Positions 26,112-34,513 of a DNA stretch of 38,216 nt are shown piece after piece. The position numbers were made by a program, and so were the translations under genes. This DNA comes from an uncultured SAR116 cluster alpha proteobacterium (GTDB lineage Bacteria > Pseudomonadota > Alphaproteobacteria > Puniceispirillales > Marisalimonadaceae): assembly GCA_902618025.1 (NCBI GenBank), contig CACMYY010000013.1:1-38216 (forward strand). The letters are read 5' to 3'. Numbering within the stretch: the first letter of the stretch is position 1; the number at the start of each line of letters is the position of its first letter. Below the pieces are notes generated by a model. That model searched no databases. It was not told the origin of the DNA and saw only the letters and a program-made list of their open reading frames with translations.

Positions 26112-27221
26112 TCACTTTTTATCAGTGTTTAATTTATTTTCAAGCCATAAGGAATAACGAGACATAGCAAAACAACTTACAAAAAAGAACAAGGCTACAA
26201 ATAGATAAGTTTCAGTAGATAAACCATTCCATTTTGTATCAGCAAGTGCTGCTCTTCCAATACCAAGTGGATCTAACAATCCTATCACCACAACTAGAGT
26301 TGTATCTTTATATAAACCTATAAAGGTGTTTACAATACCCGGTATTGAAATCTTTAGTGCTTGAGGAAGAGTTATAAATCTTGTTTTTTGCCAATAATTC
26401 ATCCCTAAAGCGTCTGCAGCTTCATACTGACCCTTAGGAATAGCTTGAATACCACCTCTTATCACTTCTGCTATGTAAGCAGCAGAGAAAAAAGTAAACA
26501 TAATTATAACTCTTACTAAAATGCTAAAATTAGTTCCGGGTGGAAGAAAATAATTTAGCATTGAAGAAGCAACAAAAAGAAGTGTTATTAGAGGGACACC
26601 TCTCATAAACTCAATAAAACAAACACTTAATGTTCTAACTACTGTTAAATTCGATTGTCTTCCCAATGCTAATAAAATTCCAAGAGGCAATGAACAAACA
26701 ATACCGCAAACACCTAAAATAACTGTGAGCATGAAGCCACCAAAAAGACTATATTCAATTTTCTGAAGACCAAAATAACCACCCATAATTAACACAAATG
26801 CAAAAAATGGATAAAATAAACTGAAATACAATAACCACTTTCTTTTTGGTATATCGGGATACAGTAAAGGTGCAAATGCTATAAACATTGTTAAAAATGT
26901 TATGTCAATCCTCCACCTTTCAGCTTCAGGGTAAAAACCATAAACAAACTGACCTACTCTTCTTGTTATAACTGCCCAACAAGCACCATCATCTATTTTT
27001 CTACACGCAATTTTAGAATCAGCGTCAAAAACGGCGTCCAAGAAAAACCAGCCTATTATTCCATCAATTAAATAGTAAAGAAGTACAACTGATATAATTG
27101 TAAGTAGAGAGTTACTTATGGATGAAAATAAATTTTGTCTAATCCATCCATACACTCCAACTGTGCCAGGAGGAGGAGGAAGATCAGGATAGTTTCCTGG
27201 TTTATAAATCTTTTCACTCAT
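26112..27221 (-). CDS. aapM: General L-amino acid ABC transporter, permease AapM
   Basis: Second inner-membrane permease of the Aap/Bzt-type transporter. 369 residues, with an N-terminal extension of several hydrophobic segments before the permease core, as in AapM/BztC. The core has the HisM-type block [20 protein letters not shown] and GVPLITLLF, then the EAA loop [20 protein letters not shown] followed by [21 protein letters not shown]. The gap to aapQ is a single base. The start sequence includes the proline-rich [13 protein letters not shown] typical for this subunit. Confidence 0.94.
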   Translation of the reverse strand: MSEKIYKPGNYPDLPPPPGTVGVYGWIRQNLFSSISNSLLTIISVVLLYYLIDGIIGWFFLDAVFDADSKIACRKIDDGACWAVITRRVGQFVYGFYPEAERWRIDITFLTMFIAFAPLLYPDIPKRKWLLYFSLFYPFFAFVLIMGGYFGLQKIEYSLFGGFMLTVILGVCGIVCSLPLGILLALGRQSNLTVVRTLSVCFIEFMRGVPLITLLFVASSMLNYFLPPGTNFSILVRVIIMFTFFSAAYIAEVIRGGIQAIPKGQYEAADALGMNYWQKTRFITLPQALKISIPGIVNTFIGLYKDTTLVVVIGLLDPLGIGRAALADTKWNGLSTETYLFVALFFFVSCFAMSRYSLWLENKLNTDKK

Positions 27222-27222
27222 C

Positions 27223-28389
27223 TTATCTTCCTACCAATTTTACTTTACTATTATACCAATTCATTAGAGCAGATATACTTAGTGAAACTGATAAATAAAT
27301 TAGCATTACAATAAGCATAGTTTCCATTTCTCTTCCAGTTTGATTAAGAGATATACCACCAAGTGTGGCAACAAGATCCATATAACCTATAGCGATGGCT
27401 AGAGATGAATTTTTTGTTAAGTTTAAATATTGACTTGTTAATGGCGGAATTATAACTCTTCTAGCTTGCGGTAGTATGACTAAATTCATTACTTTCGAAG
27501 GCTTTAAGCCAATTGATTCAGCTGCCTCTCTTTGGCCCTTATCTATAGCTAAAATTCCTGCTCTAACTATTTCAGCAATAAAAGCAGCAGTATAAATTCC
27601 TAAAGCAAAAGTTAGTGCCGCTAACTCAGGGCTCATATGCATTCCACCTCTAAAATTAAAACCTTTTAATGCAGGAATTTCCAATGAAACAGGCATCCCT
27701 GAAATAAAAAATGCGATTAATGGCAGAAAACAAATAACTGAAACATTAATCCAATACACTGGATATTGAATGCCGGTTAAATCTTGTTTTCTTTTGCAAT
27801 ATTTAGCAAATAAAATTGAAAAGATAATTGCAATTACAAAGAACAAATAAACAAGTTCGATGCCAGTCTCTGTAAGTGGTTTAGGTATGTAAAAGCCTCT
27901 ATTAGATAAAAATGTAACCTCACCTAAGCTAATTGCCTTTCTTGGATGAGGAAGAGTATTTATTATGATACCATGCCACAAAAGTATATGTAATAAAATT
28001 GGGACATTTCTAGTAAATTCTACGTACCAATAAGCAATTTTACTTGCCAGCCAATTTTTTGATAATCTTATAATTCCAAGAGCAATACCTAAAACAGTTG
28101 CTAAAATAATCCCAAAAAATGCAACTAATCCTGTATTAAGTAGTCCAACAATACCTGCTCTTAAATGACTGTCTCTGTTGTTGTAGTCGATCAAATATTG
28201 ATTAATATCATATCCAGCAGGAATAAATAAAAATTCAAAACTAATATCTTTACCAAGAGCTTCAAAGTTAGCATTCACATTCATTACTAACCAAGAAATG
28301 AACCATCCTAAAAAAAATAAGACAATTATTTGGACTATTATCTCTCTACTTTTCTCATTGCGCCAAATATTAGAAAAAAAAGTCATCAA
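27223..28389 (-). CDS. aapQ: General L-amino acid ABC transporter, permease AapQ
   Basis: First permease subunit of the amino-acid importer. 388 residues with about eight membrane segments. Typical features are a large periplasmic loop in the first half, AYWYVEFTRNVPILLHILLWHG, and the EAA loop QREAAESIGLKPSKVMNLVILP followed by LTSQYLNLTKNSSLAIAIGY. It lies 68 bases downstream of aapJ, an interval carrying a strong hairpin that may set a higher level of binding protein than permease. Confidence 0.94.
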   Translation of the reverse strand: MMTFFSNIWRNEKSREIIVQIIVLFFLGWFISWLVMNVNANFEALGKDISFEFLFIPAGYDINQYLIDYNNRDSHLRAGIVGLLNTGLVAFFGIILATVLGIALGIIRLSKNWLASKIAYWYVEFTRNVPILLHILLWHGIIINTLPHPRKAISLGEVTFLSNRGFYIPKPLTETGIELVYLFFVIAIIFSILFAKYCKRKQDLTGIQYPVYWINVSVICFLPLIAFFISGMPVSLEIPALKGFNFRGGMHMSPELAALTFALGIYTAAFIAEIVRAGILAIDKGQREAAESIGLKPSKVMNLVILPQARRVIIPPLTSQYLNLTKNSSLAIAIGYMDLVATLGGISLNQTGREMETMLIVMLIYLSVSLSISALMNWYNSKVKLVGR

Positions 28390-28418
28390 ACAGTCTTACA
28401 TTTTTGGATAAATTAAGG

Positions 28419-28449
28419 TTCACTGCGCCCTCTAATTAGACGCAGTGAA
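28419..28449 (-). promoter_or_regulatory. Intercistronic stem-loop between aapJ and aapQ
   Basis: TTCACTGCG (28419-28427) and CGCAGTGAA (28441-28449) form a perfect nine-base-pair, unusually GC-rich stem; the 13-base loop itself holds the palindrome TCTAATTAGA. In the direction of transcription it is followed by CCTTAATTT rather than a T-run, so it looks like an mRNA 3'-end stabiliser or attenuator after the binding-protein gene, not a full terminator. Confidence 0.7.
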
Positions 28450-28457
28450 AAATATTT

Positions 28458-29471
28458 TTATTTAATTGGTGGGATGTAATGTAAACCACCGTCTCTATAA
28501 AGAGCATTCATACCTCTTTTGATAGTAAGAGGAAAAAGATGCTTTTCGAAACTTTCCTGATAATTTCCAACTTGACTAATAACGTTAACCGCCCAGTCAG
28601 CAGATAATCCAAGTTTTGATAAACCTTGCAATGGATCTTTACCAAGAAGTCTATTTATTTCCTTGTCTTTATTGTCCTTAGCAGCAAGTTCTTTAACGTT
28701 TTTGGATGTTATACCTTTTTCTTCGCCAGCCATCATCGCTCTTAATACCCAAGCTACAATATCTGCCCATTGATCATCACCATGTCTTACAACTGGTCCT
28801 AACGGCTCTTTTGAAACAATTTCAGGTAAAACCATATGATCAGATGGGTTATCAAAACTCATCATTGTAGCGTATAGTCCAGATGCATCAGTTGTATAAA
28901 CGTCGCATCTTCCTGCTTTATAAAGTTCTTGAGCTTCAGCATTAGTTTCAATTGGAACAGGGTTATATTTGATATTGTTACCCGCAAAAAATTCAGCCAG
29001 ATTTAATTCTGTAGTAGTACCAGTTTGGATACAAACAGAAGCACCATCTAATCCCTTAGCTGATTTTACACCTAATGCCTTAGGAACCATAAATCCTTGA
29101 CCATCATAGTAGTTAACACCAATAAATGTTTGTGATAAATCAACATCTCTGGAAAAAGTCCAAGTTGTATTTCTGGACAATAACTCACCCTCACCAGCAG
29201 CTAGTTTTGTAAAACGTGTCTTACCTGTAGCTGTTGTGTAATTAACCTTATTTGCATCGCCTAGTGTAGCCGCAGCAACAGCTCTACAAAAATCAACGTC
29301 AAATCCAGTCCAATTACCCTTATCGTCTGGTGCAGCAAAACCAGCTAAGCCTGTATTAATAATACAGTTTAACTTTCCTCTTGCTCTTACATCGTCTAAT
29401 GTGCTTGCAAGTACAGAGCCAGCAAACATCACTCCAGCAGTTACACCTGCTAAAAGCATTTTAGTTTTCAT
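28458..29471 (-). CDS. aapJ: General L-amino acid-binding periplasmic protein
   Basis: Periplasmic solute-binding protein that feeds polar amino acids (Glu/Gln/Asp/Asn and others) to AapQMP. 337 residues with a signal peptide (MKTKMLLAGVTAGVMFAGSV, cut near LAS). The mature part starts TLDDVRARGKLNCIINTGL, then GFDVDFCRAVAAATLGD and SRNTTWTFSRD, all AapJ/BztA landmarks. The C-terminus GLHYIPPIK is typical. Its codons look richer in GC than those of neighbours, consistent with high expression. Ribosome-binding site GGAG lies about seven bases before the ATG. Confidence 0.96.
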   Translation of the reverse strand: MKTKMLLAGVTAGVMFAGSVLASTLDDVRARGKLNCIINTGLAGFAAPDDKGNWTGFDVDFCRAVAAATLGDANKVNYTTATGKTRFTKLAAGEGELLSRNTTWTFSRDVDLSQTFIGVNYYDGQGFMVPKALGVKSAKGLDGASVCIQTGTTTELNLAEFFAGNNIKYNPVPIETNAEAQELYKAGRCDVYTTDASGLYATMMSFDNPSDHMVLPEIVSKEPLGPVVRHGDDQWADIVAWVLRAMMAGEEKGITSKNVKELAAKDNKDKEINRLLGKDPLQGLSKLGLSADWAVNVISQVGNYQESFEKHLFPLTIKRGMNALYRDGGLHYIPPIK

Positions 29472-29497
29472 ATTATTTCTCCACTAATAAAGTTTTC

Positions 29498-29510
29498 CAT
29501 GTTAAACATG
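29498..29510 (-). promoter_or_regulatory. Palindrome in the aapJ leader
   Basis: CATGTTAAACATG is a 13-base interrupted palindrome (6+1+6) about 27 bases upstream of the aapJ start. A -10-like TATACT on the minus strand at 29537-29542 would place it in the leader just downstream of the start site, suiting an operator. Both calls are by eye only. Confidence 0.3.
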
Positions 29511-29638
29511 AATTTGTAGTACTTTCGTTCTTATTTAGTATAGTTTCAAGATAAAAATAAAAAAATTTTTACTTTAAAACATAAAAATAAGGTTTTTTTT
29601 AAATTAAAAAATATGAAATTTAATTAAGAAAATAATAA

Positions 29639-30808
29639 ATGAAAAAGAAACTTAAAAATTACAATACAGAGACTATAACCTCACACTCGGGTAAAAACCC
29701 AATTGAAAATCACGGAATCCCAGCTCCACCTTTGTATAGGACTAGTACAATTTTAAGTCCTAAAATGGATAATTATAGAAATAGATCAGGAAAATATACT
29801 TATGGAAGAAATGGAACCCCTACTTCAGATTCCTTAATTAATGCAATTTCAGATCTTTATAAAGCTGAGGGATGTATATTAGCTCCTTCAGGAATGGGGG
29901 CTATTACAATTGGATTAATGTCAGTTTTAAAGGCAAAAGACCACATTTTGATACCTGATTCTGTCTATGGTTCAGCAAGAAGATTTGTTCAAGAAGAGTT
30001 TCCTAGACTAGACATAGAATTTGAATTTTATAATTCACGTGACCTCGATCACCTAGAAGGATTAATAAAAAATAATACAAAAGCTATATATATAGAAAGC
30101 CCTGGAACTTATACTTTCGAAATAGTTGACATTAAAAGGGTTGTTAAAATTTGTAAAAAAAATAATTTAAAATCTTTGATAGATAACACGTGGGCAACTG
30201 CAATATATTTTAATCCATTCGACTTTGGAGTAGATATTGTAATAGAAGCAATTACAAAATATATCTCTGGTCATTCTGATATTATGATGGGTGTTGTTTT
30301 GGGTAATAACGAAGATTTGATTGCTCTTCAGAGATGGTCAAAAAATACAGGTAATTATGTAAGTCCTGATGATATTTATATGTCTTTAAGAGGTCTTAGA
30401 ACTCTTCCTTTAAGATTAAAAAAATCATCACAAAATAGTTTAGAAATTGCTAAATTTTTAGAAACTAAAAACATTATAAAAACAGTCTTTCATCCTGCTC
30501 TTGAACAACACCCAGACCATGAACTTTGGAAGAAGGACTTCAAAGGTGCATCAGGACTATTTGCTATTGAATTTCATGATAATGTAAATGAAGAAGCTAT
30601 TGATATAATAGCTGATAATTGTAAAATTTTTGGGATTGGTTCCTCTTGGGGAGGTTACTCTAGTCTGTTATCTACAATGAATGTTTCAGAAAACAGAAAT
30701 TTAAAATCCAGTTATGTTCCAACAGGTAACTATTTAAGAATTTATACAGGTAGTGAAGATACAGAGGACCTGATTGGAGATTTAAACGTTGGATTTAAGA
30801 AAATTTAA
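29639..30808 (+). CDS. Cys/Met-metabolism PLP enzyme, cystathionine beta-lyase-like
   Basis: Trans-sulfuration family PLP enzyme, probably cleaving cystathionine or a related thioether amino acid. 389 residues. The N-terminal YTYGRNGTPTSDSL is the family substrate/PLP loop; APSGMGAIT contacts the cofactor phosphate; Asp182 in LIDNTWATAIYFNP binds the pyridine nitrogen; the Schiff-base lysine is Lys207 in ITKYISGHSDIMMG. NTWAT and SSWGG motifs match cystathionine beta-lyase (MetC) rather than gamma-synthase, but exact specificity cannot be settled from sequence. It is divergent from aapJ and near cysK/sseA, giving a sulfur-amino-acid neighbourhood. Confidence 0.88.
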   Translation: MKKKLKNYNTETITSHSGKNPIENHGIPAPPLYRTSTILSPKMDNYRNRSGKYTYGRNGTPTSDSLINAISDLYKAEGCILAPSGMGAITIGLMSVLKAKDHILIPDSVYGSARRFVQEEFPRLDIEFEFYNSRDLDHLEGLIKNNTKAIYIESPGTYTFEIVDIKRVVKICKKNNLKSLIDNTWATAIYFNPFDFGVDIVIEAITKYISGHSDIMMGVVLGNNEDLIALQRWSKNTGNYVSPDDIYMSLRGLRTLPLRLKKSSQNSLEIAKFLETKNIIKTVFHPALEQHPDHELWKKDFKGASGLFAIEFHDNVNEEAIDIIADNCKIFGIGSSWGGYSSLLSTMNVSENRNLKSSYVPTGNYLRIYTGSEDTEDLIGDLNVGFKKI

Positions 30809-30827
30809 AAAGGTAAACTCTTAATAA

Positions 30828-31712
30828 TTAAATAAGTTGTTCTTCACCTAAAACAGTTGTTCTTCTCATATCCCTGTTCTCTTTTAAATCGTCAAATGCT
30901 CTAGCCCTGTGCATGGTTTGTCTGTTATCCCAAATAATTAGGTCATTTTGAGACCATTTATGAACATATTTAAATTGTGTTTGAGTAGCATATTCAATTA
31001 AATCATCAATAAAACACATCGAGTCAGGTCTTATCCAATCTCTAATCTTTCCAATATGACTAGAAAGAAAGATTGTTTTTCTTTTAGTCAAATTGTTCAT
31101 CCTAACAAGAGGTTGCTCTACAGGTGTAAAATTTTTAATTTCTTCTGAAGATAACTCTTTAGTCATATCAAAACCTAATCTTTGTCGTGAATAAATCAAA
31201 GAATGTTCACAAATCATATTTTTAATTTTTGTTTTAGTATTATTATCAAGACAATCATATGCATCTCTCATGTCAGCAAATTCAGTATTGCCTCCCTCTT
31301 TAGATATATTCCTTGCAGATAACAGAGAGTATTTTGCTGGAATTTTTTTGAAAGAGCTATCAGTATGCCAAAGTCTATTTCCTAAATTAAATATCCTTCG
31401 TGGATCATTTTTTGTAAAAGGTTTGTTATTTTTATCTAGATTAGATACATCTGCTAAATCAGCAGACAATCTTCTATCTTTAGCTTTTGTAATGTTTGAT
31501 TTTTTTCCTGATGCTTCTATTTCGCCAAAATATCTAGTAAATCTCACTTGTTCGTCGTCATTGATGTTTTGATTTTTAAATACTAACACAGATAATTTAT
31601 TTATTGCTTCGTCAATTTTTTCTACTAATTCATCGTTTAATTCTTTTTTCAAATTAACCCCAGAGACAAATCCTACAAAGTTAGGAAATTTTTCTCTTGT
31701 TTCTATTTTCAT
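30828..31712 (-). CDS. TauD/TfdA-family 2-oxoglutarate-dependent dioxygenase
   Basis: Fe(II)/2-oxoglutarate oxygenase, 294 residues. The iron triad is visible: His116 and Asp118 in LWHTDSSF and the distal His268 in TMHRARAFD, followed by the 2-oxoglutarate-binding Arg in the RDMRRTTV stretch. An NISKEGGNTEFADMRDAYD block is typical of TauD/TfdA. No taurine transporter genes are adjacent, so taurine is not implied; other alkylsulfonates or aryloxy acids are possible. The start is strongly supported by a full AGGAGG (31721-31726), eight bases before the ATG. Convergent with the PLP lyase gene. Confidence 0.9.
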   Translation of the reverse strand: MKIETREKFPNFVGFVSGVNLKKELNDELVEKIDEAINKLSVLVFKNQNINDDEQVRFTRYFGEIEASGKKSNITKAKDRRLSADLADVSNLDKNNKPFTKNDPRRIFNLGNRLWHTDSSFKKIPAKYSLLSARNISKEGGNTEFADMRDAYDCLDNNTKTKIKNMICEHSLIYSRQRLGFDMTKELSSEEIKNFTPVEQPLVRMNNLTKRKTIFLSSHIGKIRDWIRPDSMCFIDDLIEYATQTQFKYVHKWSQNDLIIWDNRQTMHRARAFDDLKENRDMRRTTVLGEEQLI

Positions 31713-31805
31713 GTTAATTTCCTCCTAGATCCTAATGAAAAAATATTAGTATTTATTTATAATTAATTATAAAATACGACTTGTAAAATCAAAAAAGAGA
31801 GAATT

Positions 31806-32291
31806 ATGAGTTTAATCAGAGTGAATTTTTTATTAACCTGTTTAATTATATCCTTTTTAGTTCTAAGTTTTAAAACTTATGCTGTTCAAGAATTAAAAGG
31901 AACTTGGTTTGAATGCGAGTTTTCTGGCAAAACCAGCAAACCAACTGATGATTGCAATATGTTAGACAATGATGGGTTTATATTTAACGAAAACATTGCT
32001 GCACATATATCGGTAGTAGATAGTCAAGAACCAAATTGTAAAAAAAATAAATTTGGTCAATGTTTTCAAAGTGATTTAAAATTTGTAACTGTAAGGAAAG
32101 GAAGACAAGACAAAGTAGATTTTCAAAACGGAAAGCTGATTTTAACTTTTTTAGGTTGTGGACAAGTTTTTCATTTGAAAGATAAAATCAAATACGTAGA
32201 AGCCGCTCCAGACAAAAAAAAATGTTTTTGGGCTGGTAAAAAAGTCTTTTATCTAAAAAAATACAATGGAAAATTAATATTTAAAAAATAG
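31806..32291 (+). CDS. Secreted cysteine-rich protein of unknown function
   Basis: Not recognised. 161 residues. The first ~27 residues form a signal peptide (hydrophobic FLLTCLIISFLVLSF, cleavage probably after TYA). The mature part opens VQELKGTWFECEFSG, reminiscent of small beta-barrel 'GTW' lipocalin-like domains, and contains six cysteines (in ECEF, DDCNM, PNCKK, GQCFQ, LGCGQ, KKCFW), suggesting three periplasmic disulfides. GAGAG precedes the start. It is followed 12 bases later by a membrane protein gene on the same strand, probably one operon. Confidence 0.75.
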   Translation: MSLIRVNFLLTCLIISFLVLSFKTYAVQELKGTWFECEFSGKTSKPTDDCNMLDNDGFIFNENIAAHISVVDSQEPNCKKNKFGQCFQSDLKFVTVRKGRQDKVDFQNGKLILTFLGCGQVFHLKDKIKYVEAAPDKKKCFWAGKKVFYLKKYNGKLIFKK

Positions 32292-32303
32292 TTATTTAGT
32301 AAT

Positions 32304-32783
32304 ATGTATATCTTAAAACAAACAAATCTTCTTAAATTTGGATTAATTACTGTTGGAATAATAATTGCTCTATTTTGTTTCTATGTGATTGTTGGCTTTT
32401 TAGGCATTCAATTTTTAATGGAACCTTATCAATATGGAACTTTCTTCGCCTGGGTAATAATTTTATTTAGTATTTTCTATAGGTTTACATTTTTACTTTT
32501 AACTATAGGTGTGTTTTTTGGTATAATAAATGTTTTAGAATGGCACTTGATATTTGCAATCTTGTTTACTTTGCCAAGTCTTCTATTTATTTTTCCAAAA
32601 CAAATCCTTAATTTTAAAATGAAAACAAAAAACACTTCAAAATCTCAAAAAGATAATTTTAATGAATTTTCAAATGCAAATTTAAAACAGAGTATGAACA
32701 GATTTAAGAGTAAATCTCACACAAGTGAGGTAATTGACGGTGAATATGAAGTTATAAAAGATAGTGAAAATAAAAAAAATTAG
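32304..32783 (+). CDS. Small membrane protein of unknown function
   Basis: Not recognised. 159 residues. Three or four hydrophobic segments fill residues about 12-100, starting LLKFGLITVGIIIALFCF; a hydrophilic Lys/Asn/Ser-rich tail of about 55 residues follows and contains VIDGEYEVIKD near the C-terminus, a motif I recall from tails of small alphaproteobacterial membrane proteins. Its TAG stop and the TAA of the convergent phosphatase gene overlap in the tetranucleotide TTAG (32780-32783). Co-directional with the secreted protein gene 12 bases upstream. Confidence 0.7.
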   Translation: MYILKQTNLLKFGLITVGIIIALFCFYVIVGFLGIQFLMEPYQYGTFFAWVIILFSIFYRFTFLLLTIGVFFGIINVLEWHLIFAILFTLPSLLFIFPKQILNFKMKTKNTSKSQKDNFNEFSNANLKQSMNRFKSKSHTSEVIDGEYEVIKDSENKKN

Positions 32784-33349
32784 TTATTTAATTTGATATG
32801 AATTGATTCTTGTGAGTTAAGATTAAATGCAACCATACCTCCGCTTGATGTAGACAAACCGGTAAAAGCTAAAATATTGACATAGTGTGTAACTAATAAA
32901 TATGGTCCACCTGATTTATCAAAGCTATTAACTAAATTATTTAATTTTATTAATGTTAATTTTCTATCTGCATGTTTTTCGTAGAAGGAATTTAAACCTT
33001 CATGTGTCTTAAATTCTCCGATATTCATATTTAAGGCTGTGTCTTTACACCTACACCAAAAACTTGAATATATTTTTGAAAATTTAATACCTATTTTTTT
33101 TAAAGTGTTACCAAGCATCCTACTTTGGTCTATACCTACTTGATCAAGGTTTCTTTGAGTAGAACAATCATTAACGTTAAAATTTGAAGGATCTCCATTA
33201 CCTGGAGCTAAGGCGTGTCTTAAAAAAATAACTTTGTCCATATCATGATTTTTAAGTTTTTCTAATGATATGAAACTTTCTTCAGAATATGAGTCAGTAA
33301 TTAAAAAAAAAGAAAATAAAATCGTAAAAATTATCTTTTTCAACACCAA
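32780..33349 (-). CDS. Periplasmic histidine phosphatase-family protein
   Basis: Histidine acid phosphatase/phosphoglycerate mutase-like fold. About 189 residues with a signal peptide (hydrophobic IIFTILFSFFLITDS). The catalytic motif RHA is in VIFLRHALAPGNGDP, the family block DCSTQRNLDQVGIDQ follows, then SSFWCRCKDTA, and the second catalytic His is in LVTHYVNI. Substrate unknown. No ATG is available: the frame opens TTG GTG TTG AAA; AGGA lies eight bases before the GTG at 33344-33346, making that GTG the likeliest start, with TTG at 33349 next. Probably co-transcribed with the DMT transporter 19 bases upstream. Confidence 0.85.
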   Translation of the reverse strand: MVLKKIIFTILFSFFLITDSYSEESFISLEKLKNHDMDKVIFLRHALAPGNGDPSNFNVNDCSTQRNLDQVGIDQSRMLGNTLKKIGIKFSKIYSSFWCRCKDTALNMNIGEFKTHEGLNSFYEKHADRKLTLIKLNNLVNSFDKSGGPYLLVTHYVNILAFTGLSTSSGGMVAFNLNSQESIHIKLNN

Positions 33350-33368
33350 TAATTTCCTATTTAGTTCA

Positions 33369-34256
33369 TTAATTTGACTTTTTTACAGTTTCTCTTTTTA
33401 TAATTAAAAATGAAGAAAATACAATTATAACAGTTCCTAAAAAGAATGTTGTTGAAATAACTTCATCAAAAATAAAAATACCAACTACTATTCCAATAGG
33501 AACTGATATATATCTTAAAGGAGCTAATAAACTGACTGGCGCCATCTTTAGACTGTAAGCTAAAAAAAACTGTTGAAAACTTGACATAATACCAATAAGT
33601 ACCAAAAACATAATCAATGCATTATCATTTGGAAACTCAGTTTGATTAAACAAACAAATAAATAAAGATACGACCGTACCAAAGATATTGTACCAAAGAG
33701 CTGTAGTGGTGGGATGGTCTGTTTTACCCAACTTTCTAACATAAATTGTCATTAAAGCACCAAAAAATGGAGATAAAATACCGAGAATAATGCCTAAATT
33801 TTTCCATTCTTCTGAAAAAGGCTTCAGTATTAGTAAAACACCAATAAACCCAATTAAAGCTGTTATTTTTCTATACCAACCAACTACCTCTTTGATTACA
33901 ATTGGTGCGAGTAAAGCAACAAATAAAGGCATTGTTTGAAGTAAAGTTGTCATTAGACTAAGATCTATAAATTGTAATGCTGCAAATAAACATCCAAATG
34001 ACCCTAATCCAGTAAATATTCTAATTGCTAAAGTTGATTTAGATACAACATAAAAAGCTTTTGATTTTCTTTGATAAATTGACGTAATTAAAAGTAGAGG
34101 TATGCAAAATAAATATCTAAAAAATAGAATCATAAATACAGACAATTCTACTGAAATAAACTTTACAATGCTTGCAATGGTTATTGTACAAATAACTTCG
34201 GCAATAGAAAAAGATATACCTAGTGATATTTCAGATTTTTTATTTATTAAAGACAT
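33369..34256 (-). CDS. EamA/DMT-superfamily transporter
   Basis: Drug/metabolite transporter-type permease, 295 residues, about ten predicted membrane helices in two EamA repeats. The first repeat includes FFRYLFCIPLLLI and the ALQFIDLSLMTTLLQTMPLF helix; the second includes YSLKMAPVSLLAPLRYISVP and GIFIFDEVISTTFFLGTVI, both recognisable EamA landmarks. Direction and substrate cannot be told from sequence; family members export amino acids and other metabolites. It precedes the histidine phosphatase by 19 bases. Confidence 0.9.
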   Translation of the reverse strand: MSLINKKSEISLGISFSIAEVICTITIASIVKFISVELSVFMILFFRYLFCIPLLLITSIYQRKSKAFYVVSKSTLAIRIFTGLGSFGCLFAALQFIDLSLMTTLLQTMPLFVALLAPIVIKEVVGWYRKITALIGFIGVLLILKPFSEEWKNLGIILGILSPFFGALMTIYVRKLGKTDHPTTTALWYNIFGTVVSLFICLFNQTEFPNDNALIMFLVLIGIMSSFQQFFLAYSLKMAPVSLLAPLRYISVPIGIVVGIFIFDEVISTTFFLGTVIIVFSSFLIIKRETVKKSN

Positions 34257-34359
34257 CTAAATTTAAAAAATCTAAAATTAGTAGAAAAAAACTTGATTTA
34301 AATTCAAGAAATGACATCCCATAAGTAAAGTTAAAATATATTAAATTATTGTGACTACT

Positions 34360-34503
34360 GACTTTTTTTCCTTACAGATCTGATTAATCTTGAAAACTAA
34401 AATCTTAACTTTTACAAAAAGAAAGTCAAATTTTAGAGCACTATTTTGATCGATAAGACACCTAATCTAAACACTTGTTGCAAATAGACGGCTATGCTCT
34501 AAA
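34360..34503. repeat. Two inverted repeats in the gap downstream of the cyclase gene
   Basis: The 257-base interval 34257-34513 has no gene I can support. TTTAGAGCA (34432-34440) is perfectly inverted by TGCTCTAAA (34495-34503), with CTATTT/AAATAG pairing just inside it. A second, imperfect pair joins GACTTTTTTTC (34360-34370) with AAAAGAAAGTC (34417-34427). Read on the minus strand these give two consecutive long-range stems right after the cyclase stop. It may be a 3' structure or a small RNA; not assigned to a known family. Confidence 0.4.
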
Positions 34504-34513
34504 TATTTAAAAA

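Noticed and set aside
29560-29638. Possible SAM or other riboswitch upstream of the PLP lyase gene
   Set aside because: The leader is simple AT-rich sequence with no stems or conserved motifs of SAM-II/SAM-V type.
31270-31572. A 100-codon plus-strand frame inside the TauD-type gene
   Set aside because: Antisense to a gene with all catalytic residues; no start signal or homology I can recognise.
34256-34335. A 25-codon minus-strand frame just upstream of the DMT transporter
   Set aside because: Starts within low-complexity sequence, overlaps the transporter start and shows no ribosome-binding site or family features.
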